Assembly (NCBI RefSeq): GCF_014850955.1
Contig: NZ_JACXSS010000001.1
Span: 806,001 to 870,000 of the forward strand
DNA from: Methylomonas albis
Lineage (GTDB): Bacteria > Pseudomonadota > Gammaproteobacteria > Methylococcales > Methylomonadaceae
Reading direction: 5' to 3'
Length of the DNA: 64,000 nucleotides
In this document: positions 18,611-27,488 of the stretch, in pieces
Position numbering within the stretch: position 1 is the first letter of the stretch
How the letters are laid out: the number at the start of each line of letters is the position of its first letter
Notes under the pieces: model-generated
Seen by the model: only the letters and a program-made list of their open reading frames with translations
What the model was told of the DNA's origin: nothing
Databases searched by the model: none
Program-made: the position numbers and the translations under genes

Positions 18611-20131
18611 ATGTCCACGGAAAAAATCGTTTCCATCGAACAACTGGCGCAACGCGCCGTAGAGCTGAAAGCCCAAGGTAAAACCGTAGCCTTATGCCAC
18701 GGCACCTTCGATTTGCTGCATATCGGCCATATTCGCCATCTGCAAAGCGGCGCTCGGCAGGCCGATGCCTTGTTGGTGAGCGTCACCGCCGACGAGTACG
18801 TCAATAAAGGTCCGGGCCGGCCGGTGTTTAATCAATACTTGCGTGCCGAAAATATTGCGGCGTTGGCTTGCGTCGATAGTGTGGCTATCAATCATGCGAT
18901 TACCGCCGTGGAAGTGTTGGATCAGGTCAAGCCCGATTTATATGTGAAGGGTAGTGATTACAAAAGCACCAGCGACGATCTGACCGGCAATATTCAGCAC
19001 GAAAAAGACGCAGTCGAACGACACGGCGGCAAGATTTACTTTACCGATGAACTGACCTCCAGTTCGACGCGCTTACTGAACGAATATTTTGAGGTGTTTT
19101 CCCCGGAAATTTCTGCGTATCTGGATCAGTTCAAAGACAGTGTCGGTGCCAACGAGATTATCGACAAACTCAAGGGCTTGAGCGGCTTGAATGTGTTGGT
19201 GGTGGGCGAAGCGATAGTCGACGAATATCATTACACCTCGCCCTTGGGCCAGACCGGCAAAGGTAATGTGTTTTCAGTCAAATACAACGATTACGAACGC
19301 TTTGCCGGCGGTGCCATTGCGGTGGCCAATCATGTGGCGGAATTTGCTCACAATGTCACCTTGCTGTCCGGCTTGGGGGCGACTAAAAGCCACGAAGATT
19401 TCATTCGCACCAACCTTAATCCGGCCATCGATCCGGTGTTTTTCTTTAGTCAGGATCGGCCGACGATTGTCAAGCGACGTTATGTCGATGCCGACATCGC
19501 CAAGTTATTTGAAGTGTATTTTTATAACGATGCGCCCCTGCCTGAGGAAACCAATCGCAAGATCGTGGTTTGGCTGGACAAGCATTTGCGTGATTACGAT
19601 GTGGTAATCGTGCCGGATTTTGGTAACGGTTTTATCTCCAATCAAATGGTCGCGGCCTTATCCAAAGGCGCTAAATATTTGGCGGTGAATGCGCAGGTCA
19701 ATAGCGGCAATCGCGGTTACCACTTGATCACGCGTTATCCGAACGCGGATTTTTTGTCGTTGAACGAACCGGAATTACGACTGGCGAGCCACGATAGAGG
19801 CGGTGCCATCGAGGAATTGGCTGGACAGTTGGCCGACAAGTTAAGCGCCAAGCATGTCGCCATTACCCGCGGTACTAAAGGTGCATTGATGCTGGATCAA
19901 GCTAAAACCGCATACAAGATTCCCGCCTTGTCCTCCAAAGTGGTGGACCGAATTGGTGCCGGAGATGCCTTTTTGTCTGTAGCCGGCTTGTGTCTGGGTG
20001 CCGGTTTGTCACCGGAGCAAGCCTTGTTTGCCGGTAGTGCCGCTGCCGCCTTGGATGTGCAGATTGTCTGTAATCGTGAGCCGGTGCGGGCAGTGGCCTT
20101 GTTCAAATACATTACCACCTTGTTGAAATGA
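18611..20131 (+). CDS. fused cytidylyltransferase-like and PfkB kinase protein, HldE-like in reverse order
   Basis: 506 residues from the ATG at 18611; the longer open frame reads back into the SIS gene and is not used. The N-terminal domain (residues 25-150) is a nucleotidyltransferase with CHGTFDLLHIGH (HIGH at 37-40). The C-terminal domain (about 190-506) is a PfkB sugar kinase with the anion-hole motif DRIGAGDAF near residue 447. Classical HldE has the kinase first and the nucleotidyltransferase second, so the domain order is inverted. It may phosphorylate and then nucleotidylate the product of the SIS enzyme. Its TGA overlaps the next ATG by 4 bases. Confidence 0.85.
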   Translation: MSTEKIVSIEQLAQRAVELKAQGKTVALCHGTFDLLHIGHIRHLQSGARQADALLVSVTADEYVNKGPGRPVFNQYLRAENIAALACVDSVAINHAITAVEVLDQVKPDLYVKGSDYKSTSDDLTGNIQHEKDAVERHGGKIYFTDELTSSSTRLLNEYFEVFSPEISAYLDQFKDSVGANEIIDKLKGLSGLNVLVVGEAIVDEYHYTSPLGQTGKGNVFSVKYNDYERFAGGAIAVANHVAEFAHNVTLLSGLGATKSHEDFIRTNLNPAIDPVFFFSQDRPTIVKRRYVDADIAKLFEVYFYNDAPLPEETNRKIVVWLDKHLRDYDVVIVPDFGNGFISNQMVAALSKGAKYLAVNAQVNSGNRGYHLITRYPNADFLSLNEPELRLASHDRGGAIEELAGQLADKLSAKHVAITRGTKGALMLDQAKTAYKIPALSSKVVDRIGAGDAFLSVAGLCLGAGLSPEQALFAGSAAAALDVQIVCNREPVRAVALFKYITTLLK

Positions 20132-21156
20132 GCCGTATGAGTCCAGCATCTGCCGATTTGAAGCACCTGTATTTCCAAATGCTACGTATCCGCCGTGCTG
20201 AAGAGGCGATTGCCCGGCGCTATGCCGAGCAACAAATGCGTTGTCCGACCCATCTTTGTATTGGCGAAGAAGCGATTGCAGTCGGGGTTTGCGCGCATTT
20301 GACCGTTCAAGACAAGGTGTTCAGCAATCATCGCGGCCACGGCCACTATTTGGCTAAAGGCGGCGATCTGCTACGCTTATTGGCGGAGTTGTACGGTTTT
20401 GCCGAAGGCTGTTGCGGCGGCCGGGGTGGGTCAATGCATCTAACTGACTTGGAAGCCGGGTTTGTTGCGTCCACGCCTATCGTCGGCGGCACCGTGCCAT
20501 TAGCCGCAGGTTATGCCTGGGCCGAGCAGATGAAAAAATCCGGCGCCGCACAGGGATGTGCCAGTGTCGCGGGAGGCAGGATGCCGGAAGCGACCAACGT
20601 CGTGGTGATTTTCTTTGGCGATGGTTGCTTTGAAGAAGGTGTGATGCACGAAACTCTCAATTTCGCAGTGCTAAAGCAGCTACCGTTGTTGTTTGTCTGT
20701 GAGAACAATCAATACTCGGTGATGACGTCCTTAGCGGAGCGTCAACCCAAGCGCGATATTTATAAAATTGCCGCTGCTCACGGTTTAACGGCCGTTAGTG
20801 GCGACGGCAATCGGGTCGATGAGGTATATGAACTGGCGCAAGTAGCTGTTGCCAATGCCCGCAACGGCTTAGGTCCACAGTTTTTGGAATTGCATACCCA
20901 CCGCTGGCCGGAACACTGCGGACCCAACGAAGACGATGACTTGGGCTATCGCAGCCCCGGCGAATTGGCGGCGTGGAAATTGCGTTGTCCGCTATTGCAT
21001 ACCCAGCAGAGCTTACTGGCGCAGCAAGTCTGCAATGACGAGGAACTGGCGGCTATGGAAGCCGCGCTCAGGTTAGAAATAGAGCAGGCATTTGCTTGGG
21101 CTTTGCAAGGTACGCGTCCCACCATAGAAAGCATGAGGCAGCATCTGTATGCATGA
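20128..21156 (+). CDS. thiamine-diphosphate dehydrogenase E1 alpha subunit-like
   Basis: 342 residues related to the alpha subunits of pyruvate, branched-chain or acetoin dehydrogenase E1. The ThDP/Mg motif GDGCFEEG near residue 164 runs to ENNQYSVMT near residue 193. FSNHRGHGHYLAKGG and GRGGSMHL (residues 70-110) are the family's active-site loops. A short insertion precedes the GDG motif. The ATGA overlap with the kinase gene places it in the sugar operon. No E2 lipoyl acyltransferase or E3 gene is nearby, so the pair may decarboxylate or ligate a 2-oxo acid rather than form an acyl-CoA. Confidence 0.88.
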   Translation: MSRMSPASADLKHLYFQMLRIRRAEEAIARRYAEQQMRCPTHLCIGEEAIAVGVCAHLTVQDKVFSNHRGHGHYLAKGGDLLRLLAELYGFAEGCCGGRGGSMHLTDLEAGFVASTPIVGGTVPLAAGYAWAEQMKKSGAAQGCASVAGGRMPEATNVVVIFFGDGCFEEGVMHETLNFAVLKQLPLLFVCENNQYSVMTSLAERQPKRDIYKIAAAHGLTAVSGDGNRVDEVYELAQVAVANARNGLGPQFLELHTHRWPEHCGPNEDDDLGYRSPGELAAWKLRCPLLHTQQSLLAQQVCNDEELAAMEAALRLEIEQAFAWALQGTRPTIESMRQHLYA

Positions 21157-22222
21157 TGTAAAAGTGATGACCTACGGTGCGGCGATTCGGGAAGCGTTGG
21201 ACGATGCGTTGGCCAAATTTCCGGAAATGTTATTGATCGGCGAAGGTGTGCCAGACCCGAAAACCATATTCGGCACCACCCAGGGTTTACGTGAAAAATA
21301 CGGCGCGGAGCGAGTGCTGGACATGCCATTGGCGGAAAACGGCATGACCGGCATTTGCATCGGCGCGGCGCTGGCCGGCATGCGGCCGGTGCTGGTACAT
21401 CAGCGTATCGATTTTGCCTTGCTGTCGGTCGATCAATTGGTCAATAACGCGGCGAAATGGCATTACATGTTTGCTGGTCAGCAACAGGTTCCGCTGGTGA
21501 TTCGGGTGATCATCGGTCGCGGTTGGGGGCAAGGGCCACAACATTCGCAAAGCCTGCAAGCTATGTTCGCGCAAGTGCCGGGTTTGAAAGTGGTGATGCC
21601 GACCACCGCCGGCGATGCCTATCATTTTATGCTGGCGGCGATTGCCGACAATAATCCTGTGCTGTTCATCGAGCACCGCTGGTTGCACCATATTCAAGGT
21701 GAGGTGGATAAAGAGCGCCCTGCTGCAGCGCTGACCGGCGCGGCCGTGTTACGGCAAGGTGCCGATATTACCTTGGCCGGCTTCTCGCACATGAGTATCG
21801 AAGCCTTGAAAGCCGCCACGGTACTGGCGAAATATGGTGTCGATGCCGAAGTCTTGGATATGCGCTGTGTGAATGGCTTGGATGTGGACAGCGTTGCCGT
21901 GTCGTTGGCTAAAACCGGCGGCAAACTGTTAATAGCGGATTGTGCGCCGGAAATGGCATCTATCGGCCATCAACTGCTGTCCAAGCTGGTGCTGGCGCAT
22001 GGAGGTAGATTGAAGCACGTGCCGCGTTTGATCGCTTATCCCAACCATCCGGTGCCAACCTCGCATTTTGCCGCCAACCACTATTATCCGGGAGCCGAGC
22101 AAATCGCCTGTGCCGTATTGGACATGTTGGCTAAATCGGAGTTTATAGAGTCGGTAATCAGTGATATGCAGTCCGATTTGCCGAAAGATCAGCCCGACCG
22201 CAGTTTTGTCGGCCCGTTTTAA
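21149..22222 (+). CDS. thiamine-diphosphate dehydrogenase E1 beta subunit-like
   Basis: 357 residues pairing with the preceding alpha subunit, whose coding region it overlaps by 8 bases. Beta-subunit landmarks are the N-terminal TYGAAIREALDDAL, GEGVPDP, DMPLAENGMTGICIGAALAGMRPV, GRGWGQGPQHSQSL, and the C-terminal transketolase fold (ADITLAGFSHMSIEAL). GPQHSQSL corresponds to the region with the conserved histidine of E1 beta. Genes are ordered alpha then beta, as in aco and bkd operons, but the partners are missing. A role in glycan building blocks is inferred from context only. Confidence 0.88.
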   Translation: MHDVKVMTYGAAIREALDDALAKFPEMLLIGEGVPDPKTIFGTTQGLREKYGAERVLDMPLAENGMTGICIGAALAGMRPVLVHQRIDFALLSVDQLVNNAAKWHYMFAGQQQVPLVIRVIIGRGWGQGPQHSQSLQAMFAQVPGLKVVMPTTAGDAYHFMLAAIADNNPVLFIEHRWLHHIQGEVDKERPAAALTGAAVLRQGADITLAGFSHMSIEALKAATVLAKYGVDAEVLDMRCVNGLDVDSVAVSLAKTGGKLLIADCAPEMASIGHQLLSKLVLAHGGRLKHVPRLIAYPNHPVPTSHFAANHYYPGAEQIACAVLDMLAKSEFIESVISDMQSDLPKDQPDRSFVGPF

Positions 22223-22245
22223 CGAATAAAATAGAGCATCAGACC

Positions 22246-23637
22246 ATGTCCAAAATTGAACAAACCAATCGCTTCGGCAACAGCGCAGTGACTGATATAC
22301 CCGACAATGTGCCGATGTTCAGTCAGCCCGGCCATAAATTGCGCACCTCCAATAATATTGTCGATCGTAGCGCCTTGTCGAACGACTATCAGGTTATCGA
22401 CACCAGTCAGTTGGACAAATTGCCGGGTCAAAAGTTGAAAACCATTGCTCATGATGACCAAGAAGGCATCATCCGCCTGGAAGCAGGCAACGAGCACGAG
22501 CAACATGTGCCCAACCAGTTTACCGGCCCGAGTTTTCGCACTCAGAAAGAACGCTTTCGTTTTGACGGCCACAAAATGATGCACCATTTGGATAGAGTGC
22601 AGGCCTGGCAAAACGGTCAGCGCTTTGCGCCGGTGCATATCGATATGGGCCTGACCAAGTTTTGCAATACTGCCTGTTTGTATTGTTATGCGGTGGTGCA
22701 GAACATGACCAAGGGCACCATGATCGGCCGGGAAGCTTTGCTGAATTTTGTGCGTGACTGCGGTAAATTGGGGGTGCGCTCGTTAGGTTTTATCGGTGAC
22801 GGCGAACCGACCTTGAACCCGACACTCTACGATGCCACCGTGTTGGCCGGCGAATTGGGTATAGATACTGCGATGGCCACTAACGGCCTTTTGCTGGATA
22901 TGGATCGCGCGCATGACTTGCTGAAAAACATGAGCTACATCCGCTTCAATCTATCCGCCGGCACGCCGGAAGGTTTTCGCCGGGTGCATCAGTCCAAGGA
23001 AGCCAATTTTCATCTATTGATCGAGAAAATTCGCGAGCTGGTGAAAATTAAAAAAGAAAACAACTACAAATGCACGCTGGGTTTGCAGATGGTGTTGATA
23101 CCGGAATGCTTTGACGAAGTGCTGGCCGAAGCCAAACTGGGCGCCGAACTGGGTGTGGATTATTTCGTGATCAAACATTGCTCGGATTCCGAGTACAAGG
23201 AAATTGGTATCGATTACGATGCCTATCTGAAAATAGGCGACGTTCTGAAGCAGGCCGAGGCGCTGAGCAATGAAAACTATGTGGTCCAGGCCAAGTGGAA
23301 CAAGATCAATGCTGCCGGCGAAACCAATCTGTATAAGGACGGCTACCGCAAATACGACCAATGTTTCGGCACGCCGTTTTTATTGCAGATTTCCGGCAAC
23401 GGCAAAATCTATCCCTGCGGGCCGTTCTTCAATAAAGAGCGCTTTTACATAGGCGATTTGCATACCGACTCTTTTTACGATTTGGTAGCCACCAGCGAAC
23501 GCTATTGGCAGGTACATAAAGACGTGGCCGAGTCGGTGGATGTGCATAAAGACTGCGCCATCGGCTGCCGGCAGGATTACGTGAACAAATTTCTGTGGGA
23601 TTTGAAAAATCCGCCGGAACACATCAATTTTATTTGA
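22246..23637 (+). CDS. radical SAM/SPASM protein 2 of the glycan cluster
   Basis: 463 residues. A 130-residue N-terminal extension precedes the radical SAM core, whose cluster motif is CNTACLYC near residue 140, followed by FIGDGEPTLNPTLYD. The C-terminal SPASM-like region has CFGTPFLLQ, YPCGPF, and CAIGCRQDY. The end, PPEHINFI, matches the radical SAM protein at 15936, and both share the DYLVVKPYSQH/DYFVIKHCSDS-type segment; the two are paralogues flanking the epimerase-E1 module. Its end overlaps the next gene. The substrate is unknown. Confidence 0.82.
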   Translation: MSKIEQTNRFGNSAVTDIPDNVPMFSQPGHKLRTSNNIVDRSALSNDYQVIDTSQLDKLPGQKLKTIAHDDQEGIIRLEAGNEHEQHVPNQFTGPSFRTQKERFRFDGHKMMHHLDRVQAWQNGQRFAPVHIDMGLTKFCNTACLYCYAVVQNMTKGTMIGREALLNFVRDCGKLGVRSLGFIGDGEPTLNPTLYDATVLAGELGIDTAMATNGLLLDMDRAHDLLKNMSYIRFNLSAGTPEGFRRVHQSKEANFHLLIEKIRELVKIKKENNYKCTLGLQMVLIPECFDEVLAEAKLGAELGVDYFVIKHCSDSEYKEIGIDYDAYLKIGDVLKQAEALSNENYVVQAKWNKINAAGETNLYKDGYRKYDQCFGTPFLLQISGNGKIYPCGPFFNKERFYIGDLHTDSFYDLVATSERYWQVHKDVAESVDVHKDCAIGCRQDYVNKFLWDLKNPPEHINFI

Positions 23638-26600
23638 TCGATCCTGACGCGTTGGTGACTTTGGTGCTGGCAGATATTTTTTTTCTGGATATCCAGGATG
23701 CTTACGCCGAGGCGGCTAAACAACAATGGCTGCGCGATGCCAATGGCGTTGAACGGCTGCAATATTGCTATTACGACGGCCTGCTGACCGACATTGCGCT
23801 GCCGAACTTTATTCAAGTACCCGCGGACAAGTTTGTCGAATTTTTCTCCCACAACCATCTCCCGATTCCGCGTTTGATTGGGATTTCTCAAGATGACGAG
23901 GTGCGTCTCAATGACATGCCTGCCGATGTCATTGACGAGGTATTGGCGTATCGCCACCAGTATCGTGTCCCTGAATATGTGCATTTCGATACTTACTTTG
24001 TTGATCCGCTGCTGGCGTTGAATGTGGCAAAACAAGGCAATCGAATCAATTGCGGTCATCCCACCATCGATGGTTTACAGATTTGTTATTACCGCGGCGA
24101 ATTGCCGGAACACAGTCTCGAGAATCTGGTTCATCTGGAGTTGCCCGATTACGAAGAGTTTTTCATTCGTTCGTTGTTGCGCATGCCAGAAAACATCGAG
24201 ATTCCGGAGGATTTGGACGCAGAGGTTAAAGCGGCAGTCAGACAGGATATTGCCGCCGCCACTGAATCGATTAAACGCCGGCGCTTGTGGCTGGTGCAGC
24301 GCTTGTTGCATAAAGCCAAACTGCAAAAGCCCAGGCTATACCAAAATCAAGCACCGAGAATTTTTATCCCGACCAGCCGCTTGACTACGGTCATGCAATA
24401 TAGCTCCCAAGGCATCGCCAAGGCCTTTGCCGCGCTGGGGTGGGAGGTCATGTTCTACCTGCAGTCGAATGATATGGAATGCGGAAATATGGTCTCTATG
24501 TTGGAAAAATATATTAATTTCGATCCCCAGGCTTGTTTTTATGTCAACAGTTTGCAGAACAGCTTCATGCATGACGACATCGTCAACGTGATTTGGTGGC
24601 AGGATTTGATGCCGCAGCTGAAGGCCGGGCAAACCTTAAATTGGCGGACTAGGGATTTCAATTTTTCGATTTCACCGCTATTTGACCGTTACCTGGCGCA
24701 GGTAAATGCCACTAGGGTCGAGCGCCTGCATTTTGTGATTGATGACGAAGTGTTCAACCTCACCAATGTCGGTATTCGGACTGACAAAATCGTCTTCATC
24801 GGCAGTTCTTACCTGCCAGTCGTGAATCGGGAGAATCAACAGCATCAGCAAGCAGTGAGCGAATTGGCGGCGTTGATGGCAAGTGGTGACTGTTTCGATG
24901 AGGCAACAGTCAACCATGTTGCCGAAGCGGCTGGGCTAAGTTACGAATTTGTATTTTGGAAACTGTTGCATTATGTGATTCGTGATCATGCGGTGCAATG
25001 GCTCTGCGACACGCCCGATTTGCCGGTTGAAGTGTATGGGCGGTATTGGGATCAGGATAGCGCGGTAGCGCCGTATTACCTTGGCGAGCTCACCCATGGG
25101 CAGGCCGTTGCCGATGTCTATCGCGGTGCTCGGTATGCATTGGTCTGCCATCCCTTTGAAATCAATTCCCAGCGTTTGGCGGAAGTGGCGGCCTGCGGAT
25201 GCATTCCCGTGGTGTACGATTGTCGAGACGTTGCTGAACCGCCGCATTGGGACGAGTATTGTTTATTCTTTAAAACGGTGCAGGAGCTACGACATATCCT
25301 GGCGCACAGACTGCAACCGGCCAAGGCACCGGAAGGCTTGGCAGATCGATTCACCTATCGCGCGGCGGCGCAGCGCGTGATTACTTTGACGGACTTAAGT
25401 ACGTTGAGTATCGACCCCGACGCACACATATCCGCGTCTATCCCCGTATTGCAAGAACTATGCGGCGCTAAACTGCGTTTAATGACCGGCGACCTCGCAT
25501 TGCGCCAGCGTTGTGCAGCCAATATCCAAACCAATTTGGCATGTTTGGCGCGCTATCGGCCTGAGTTGAAAGACGGCCTGCTGGCTGCGTGGAAACAGCA
25601 ACAGCTTACTGTGATCCTTGATCGGATGATAGGCGAGGAATGTTGGCAGGTCGCTGTGGAGCTTGACGGCGCCGAAATTTATAGGCTTGATAATGTCGCC
25701 CTGCTTGAGCATAAACGCCTGATCGAGAACAATGCCACCCAGATGACGCGTGAAAATACCTGCTGCTACGCCTTAGTGGGATTGGGCTCCGGCTATGAGT
25801 TATTCGCAGTTTTTAATGCTACTACGCTGCCGATCACCGAAATGGCAGAATTTGAAGTGCCCATTTATCTGATCGAGTCAATGCCGGAAGTTTGGTTGTT
25901 GAATTTGCTACTCCACGATTTAAGTGGATTGATAGGCGCGCGCCGTCTACAGATTTTCCACGGCGGCGATAGTGAACGCGAGTTGGCCCGCGAGTTTGCT
26001 AGGTTCGAAGCTGCCCTGCCGGATGTGTTGTTTGAGCTGAATCCGCAACCCTCCGTGAACGCTGCCAGTCTGTACCAATTGACTTTAGATGCCAAGGAAA
26101 GCCGCTCGCAAAGGCATCTCGCAAATTTAAAGGCGGTGGCGGACTACTATGAAGGGATTACACCGGAGCAGTGGCGGCATAAGTTTAGTCAGGAGTGTGT
26201 AGAACCGTTGCGCGTCATGGGCTTTATCTCGCGATTTTCCAGTTTTCTGAAATATTGTATGCGGGATTGGCTGGATGGTTTTGAGCGACTGGGCGCGTCG
26301 ATTAATCTATTAAGTGAATCAGAAAATTATTATTTAACCAACGTAGAGCATCTGATAGCAGAAATTAACCAATTTAGACCGGATATTATTTTGACAATAG
26401 ATCATTTTCGTCACGAATATGAATGCATGCCAAAAGAAGTGCCGTTCGTAAATTGGATACAAGATATGCTCCCGAATATTACGGGCAATCAGACAGTTTT
26501 AACCTCGCGAGATTTTACCTTTGTTTTTTCAAAACATTGGATGGCAATGAATGAAAATGAGCTATATCAGGATGTCCCATTCGAACATTTGCCCGTGGGT

Positions 26601-27473
26601 TTTAACGATAAATATTATTATCCACTGTCTCGAAACGATTATGACTATGACTTCTTGGTGATTAGTCACCTCATTGAGCCTGGAAAAACTTTTCAACCCT
26701 TCAGATTATCCGAAGAATTTGGCTGGCAATACGATGATAATGAGCGGCTACTGTTGCAGAATGGATATCTAACGGCACAGCAAATATATGAAATTTATAA
26801 AATATTGGTGAACTATATTGATTCTTTGGCAGTTAACCAATTTCATGAGTTTTGTATTGATAACCAGGGCGGAAATTTTTATTTGATGTGGCAGTTATTG
26901 AAAGATCATGGATTAGATATCGATAAAATGTTGATTAACAAATTAATGGCCGGAGCATCCACTCGTTTTCATGCCGATTATCTGATGGGTATGAAGACTC
27001 GGCCAATTCAGGCGTTAGTTCAGTCCGATTTGGAATTACGACTGGCAATTTATGGCAGGAACTGGGAGAAATATCCAACGTTTTCCAGCTACGCCAAGGG
27101 TGTCGCTGACAACGGCGAGCGGATTAACCAGCTGATGAGTCGCTCAAAAATTTGTTTTAACGGTAGCCCGGGCACTACGCTACATATGAGGGCATTAGAA
27201 ATTATGGCCTCGGGAGCCTTCATGCTATCTAAACGCATATATAACGATGCGGCGCCATTATCGGAATATTACTCGGAAGATGAGGTGGTTTATTATGAAG
27301 ATGAAACAGATCTTGTCGAAAAAGTTAGATTTTACCTCAATCATGAGCACATTCGGGTAAGCAAGGCTGAAAAGGCCTATCTTAAAACGCTTGAGTTATT
27401 TTCTTATGAGGCTATTGCTGGTCGCGTCTTAAACTCATTGGTGTCTAGACTCGATGGATGCCTACAAAAATAG
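23595..27473 (+). CDS. giant tandem CgeB-like glycosyltransferase
   Basis: Up to 1292 residues. Two related glycosyltransferase modules are visible. Module A (about residues 250-600) has VIWWQDLMPQLKAGQT, RDFNFSIS and VEVYGRYWD. Module B (about 870-1290) has VNWIQDMLPNITGNQT, RDFTFVFS and LAIYGRNWE followed by RALEIMASGAFML. The paired motifs show an internal duplication of the CgeB/DUF3880 type. Residues 1-250 hold no domain I recognise. The start is unsure: GTG at 23595 lies inside the previous gene, while TTG at 23634 overlaps its stop (TTGA). By eye, base composition becomes clearly more AT-rich from about 26.3 kb to the end. A role in adding two sugars of the glycan is inferred. Confidence 0.8.
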   Translation: MGFEKSAGTHQFYLIDPDALVTLVLADIFFLDIQDAYAEAAKQQWLRDANGVERLQYCYYDGLLTDIALPNFIQVPADKFVEFFSHNHLPIPRLIGISQDDEVRLNDMPADVIDEVLAYRHQYRVPEYVHFDTYFVDPLLALNVAKQGNRINCGHPTIDGLQICYYRGELPEHSLENLVHLELPDYEEFFIRSLLRMPENIEIPEDLDAEVKAAVRQDIAAATESIKRRRLWLVQRLLHKAKLQKPRLYQNQAPRIFIPTSRLTTVMQYSSQGIAKAFAALGWEVMFYLQSNDMECGNMVSMLEKYINFDPQACFYVNSLQNSFMHDDIVNVIWWQDLMPQLKAGQTLNWRTRDFNFSISPLFDRYLAQVNATRVERLHFVIDDEVFNLTNVGIRTDKIVFIGSSYLPVVNRENQQHQQAVSELAALMASGDCFDEATVNHVAEAAGLSYEFVFWKLLHYVIRDHAVQWLCDTPDLPVEVYGRYWDQDSAVAPYYLGELTHGQAVADVYRGARYALVCHPFEINSQRLAEVAACGCIPVVYDCRDVAEPPHWDEYCLFFKTVQELRHILAHRLQPAKAPEGLADRFTYRAAAQRVITLTDLSTLSIDPDAHISASIPVLQELCGAKLRLMTGDLALRQRCAANIQTNLACLARYRPELKDGLLAAWKQQQLTVILDRMIGEECWQVAVELDGAEIYRLDNVALLEHKRLIENNATQMTRENTCCYALVGLGSGYELFAVFNATTLPITEMAEFEVPIYLIESMPEVWLLNLLLHDLSGLIGARRLQIFHGGDSERELAREFARFEAALPDVLFELNPQPSVNAASLYQLTLDAKESRSQRHLANLKAVADYYEGITPEQWRHKFSQECVEPLRVMGFISRFSSFLKYCMRDWLDGFERLGASINLLSESENYYLTNVEHLIAEINQFRPDIILTIDHFRHEYECMPKEVPFVNWIQDMLPNITGNQTVLTSRDFTFVFSKHWMAMNENELYQDVPFEHLPVGFNDKYYYPLSRNDYDYDFLVISHLIEPGKTFQPFRLSEEFGWQYDDNERLLLQNGYLTAQQIYEIYKILVNYIDSLAVNQFHEFCIDNQGGNFYLMWQLLKDHGLDIDKMLINKLMAGASTRFHADYLMGMKTRPIQALVQSDLELRLAIYGRNWEKYPTFSSYAKGVADNGERINQLMSRSKICFNGSPGTTLHMRALEIMASGAFMLSKRIYNDAAPLSEYYSEDEVVYYEDETDLVEKVRFYLNHEHIRVSKAEKAYLKTLELFSYEAIAGRVLNSLVSRLDGCLQK

Positions 27474-27488
27474 AATACGGATGCTTGT

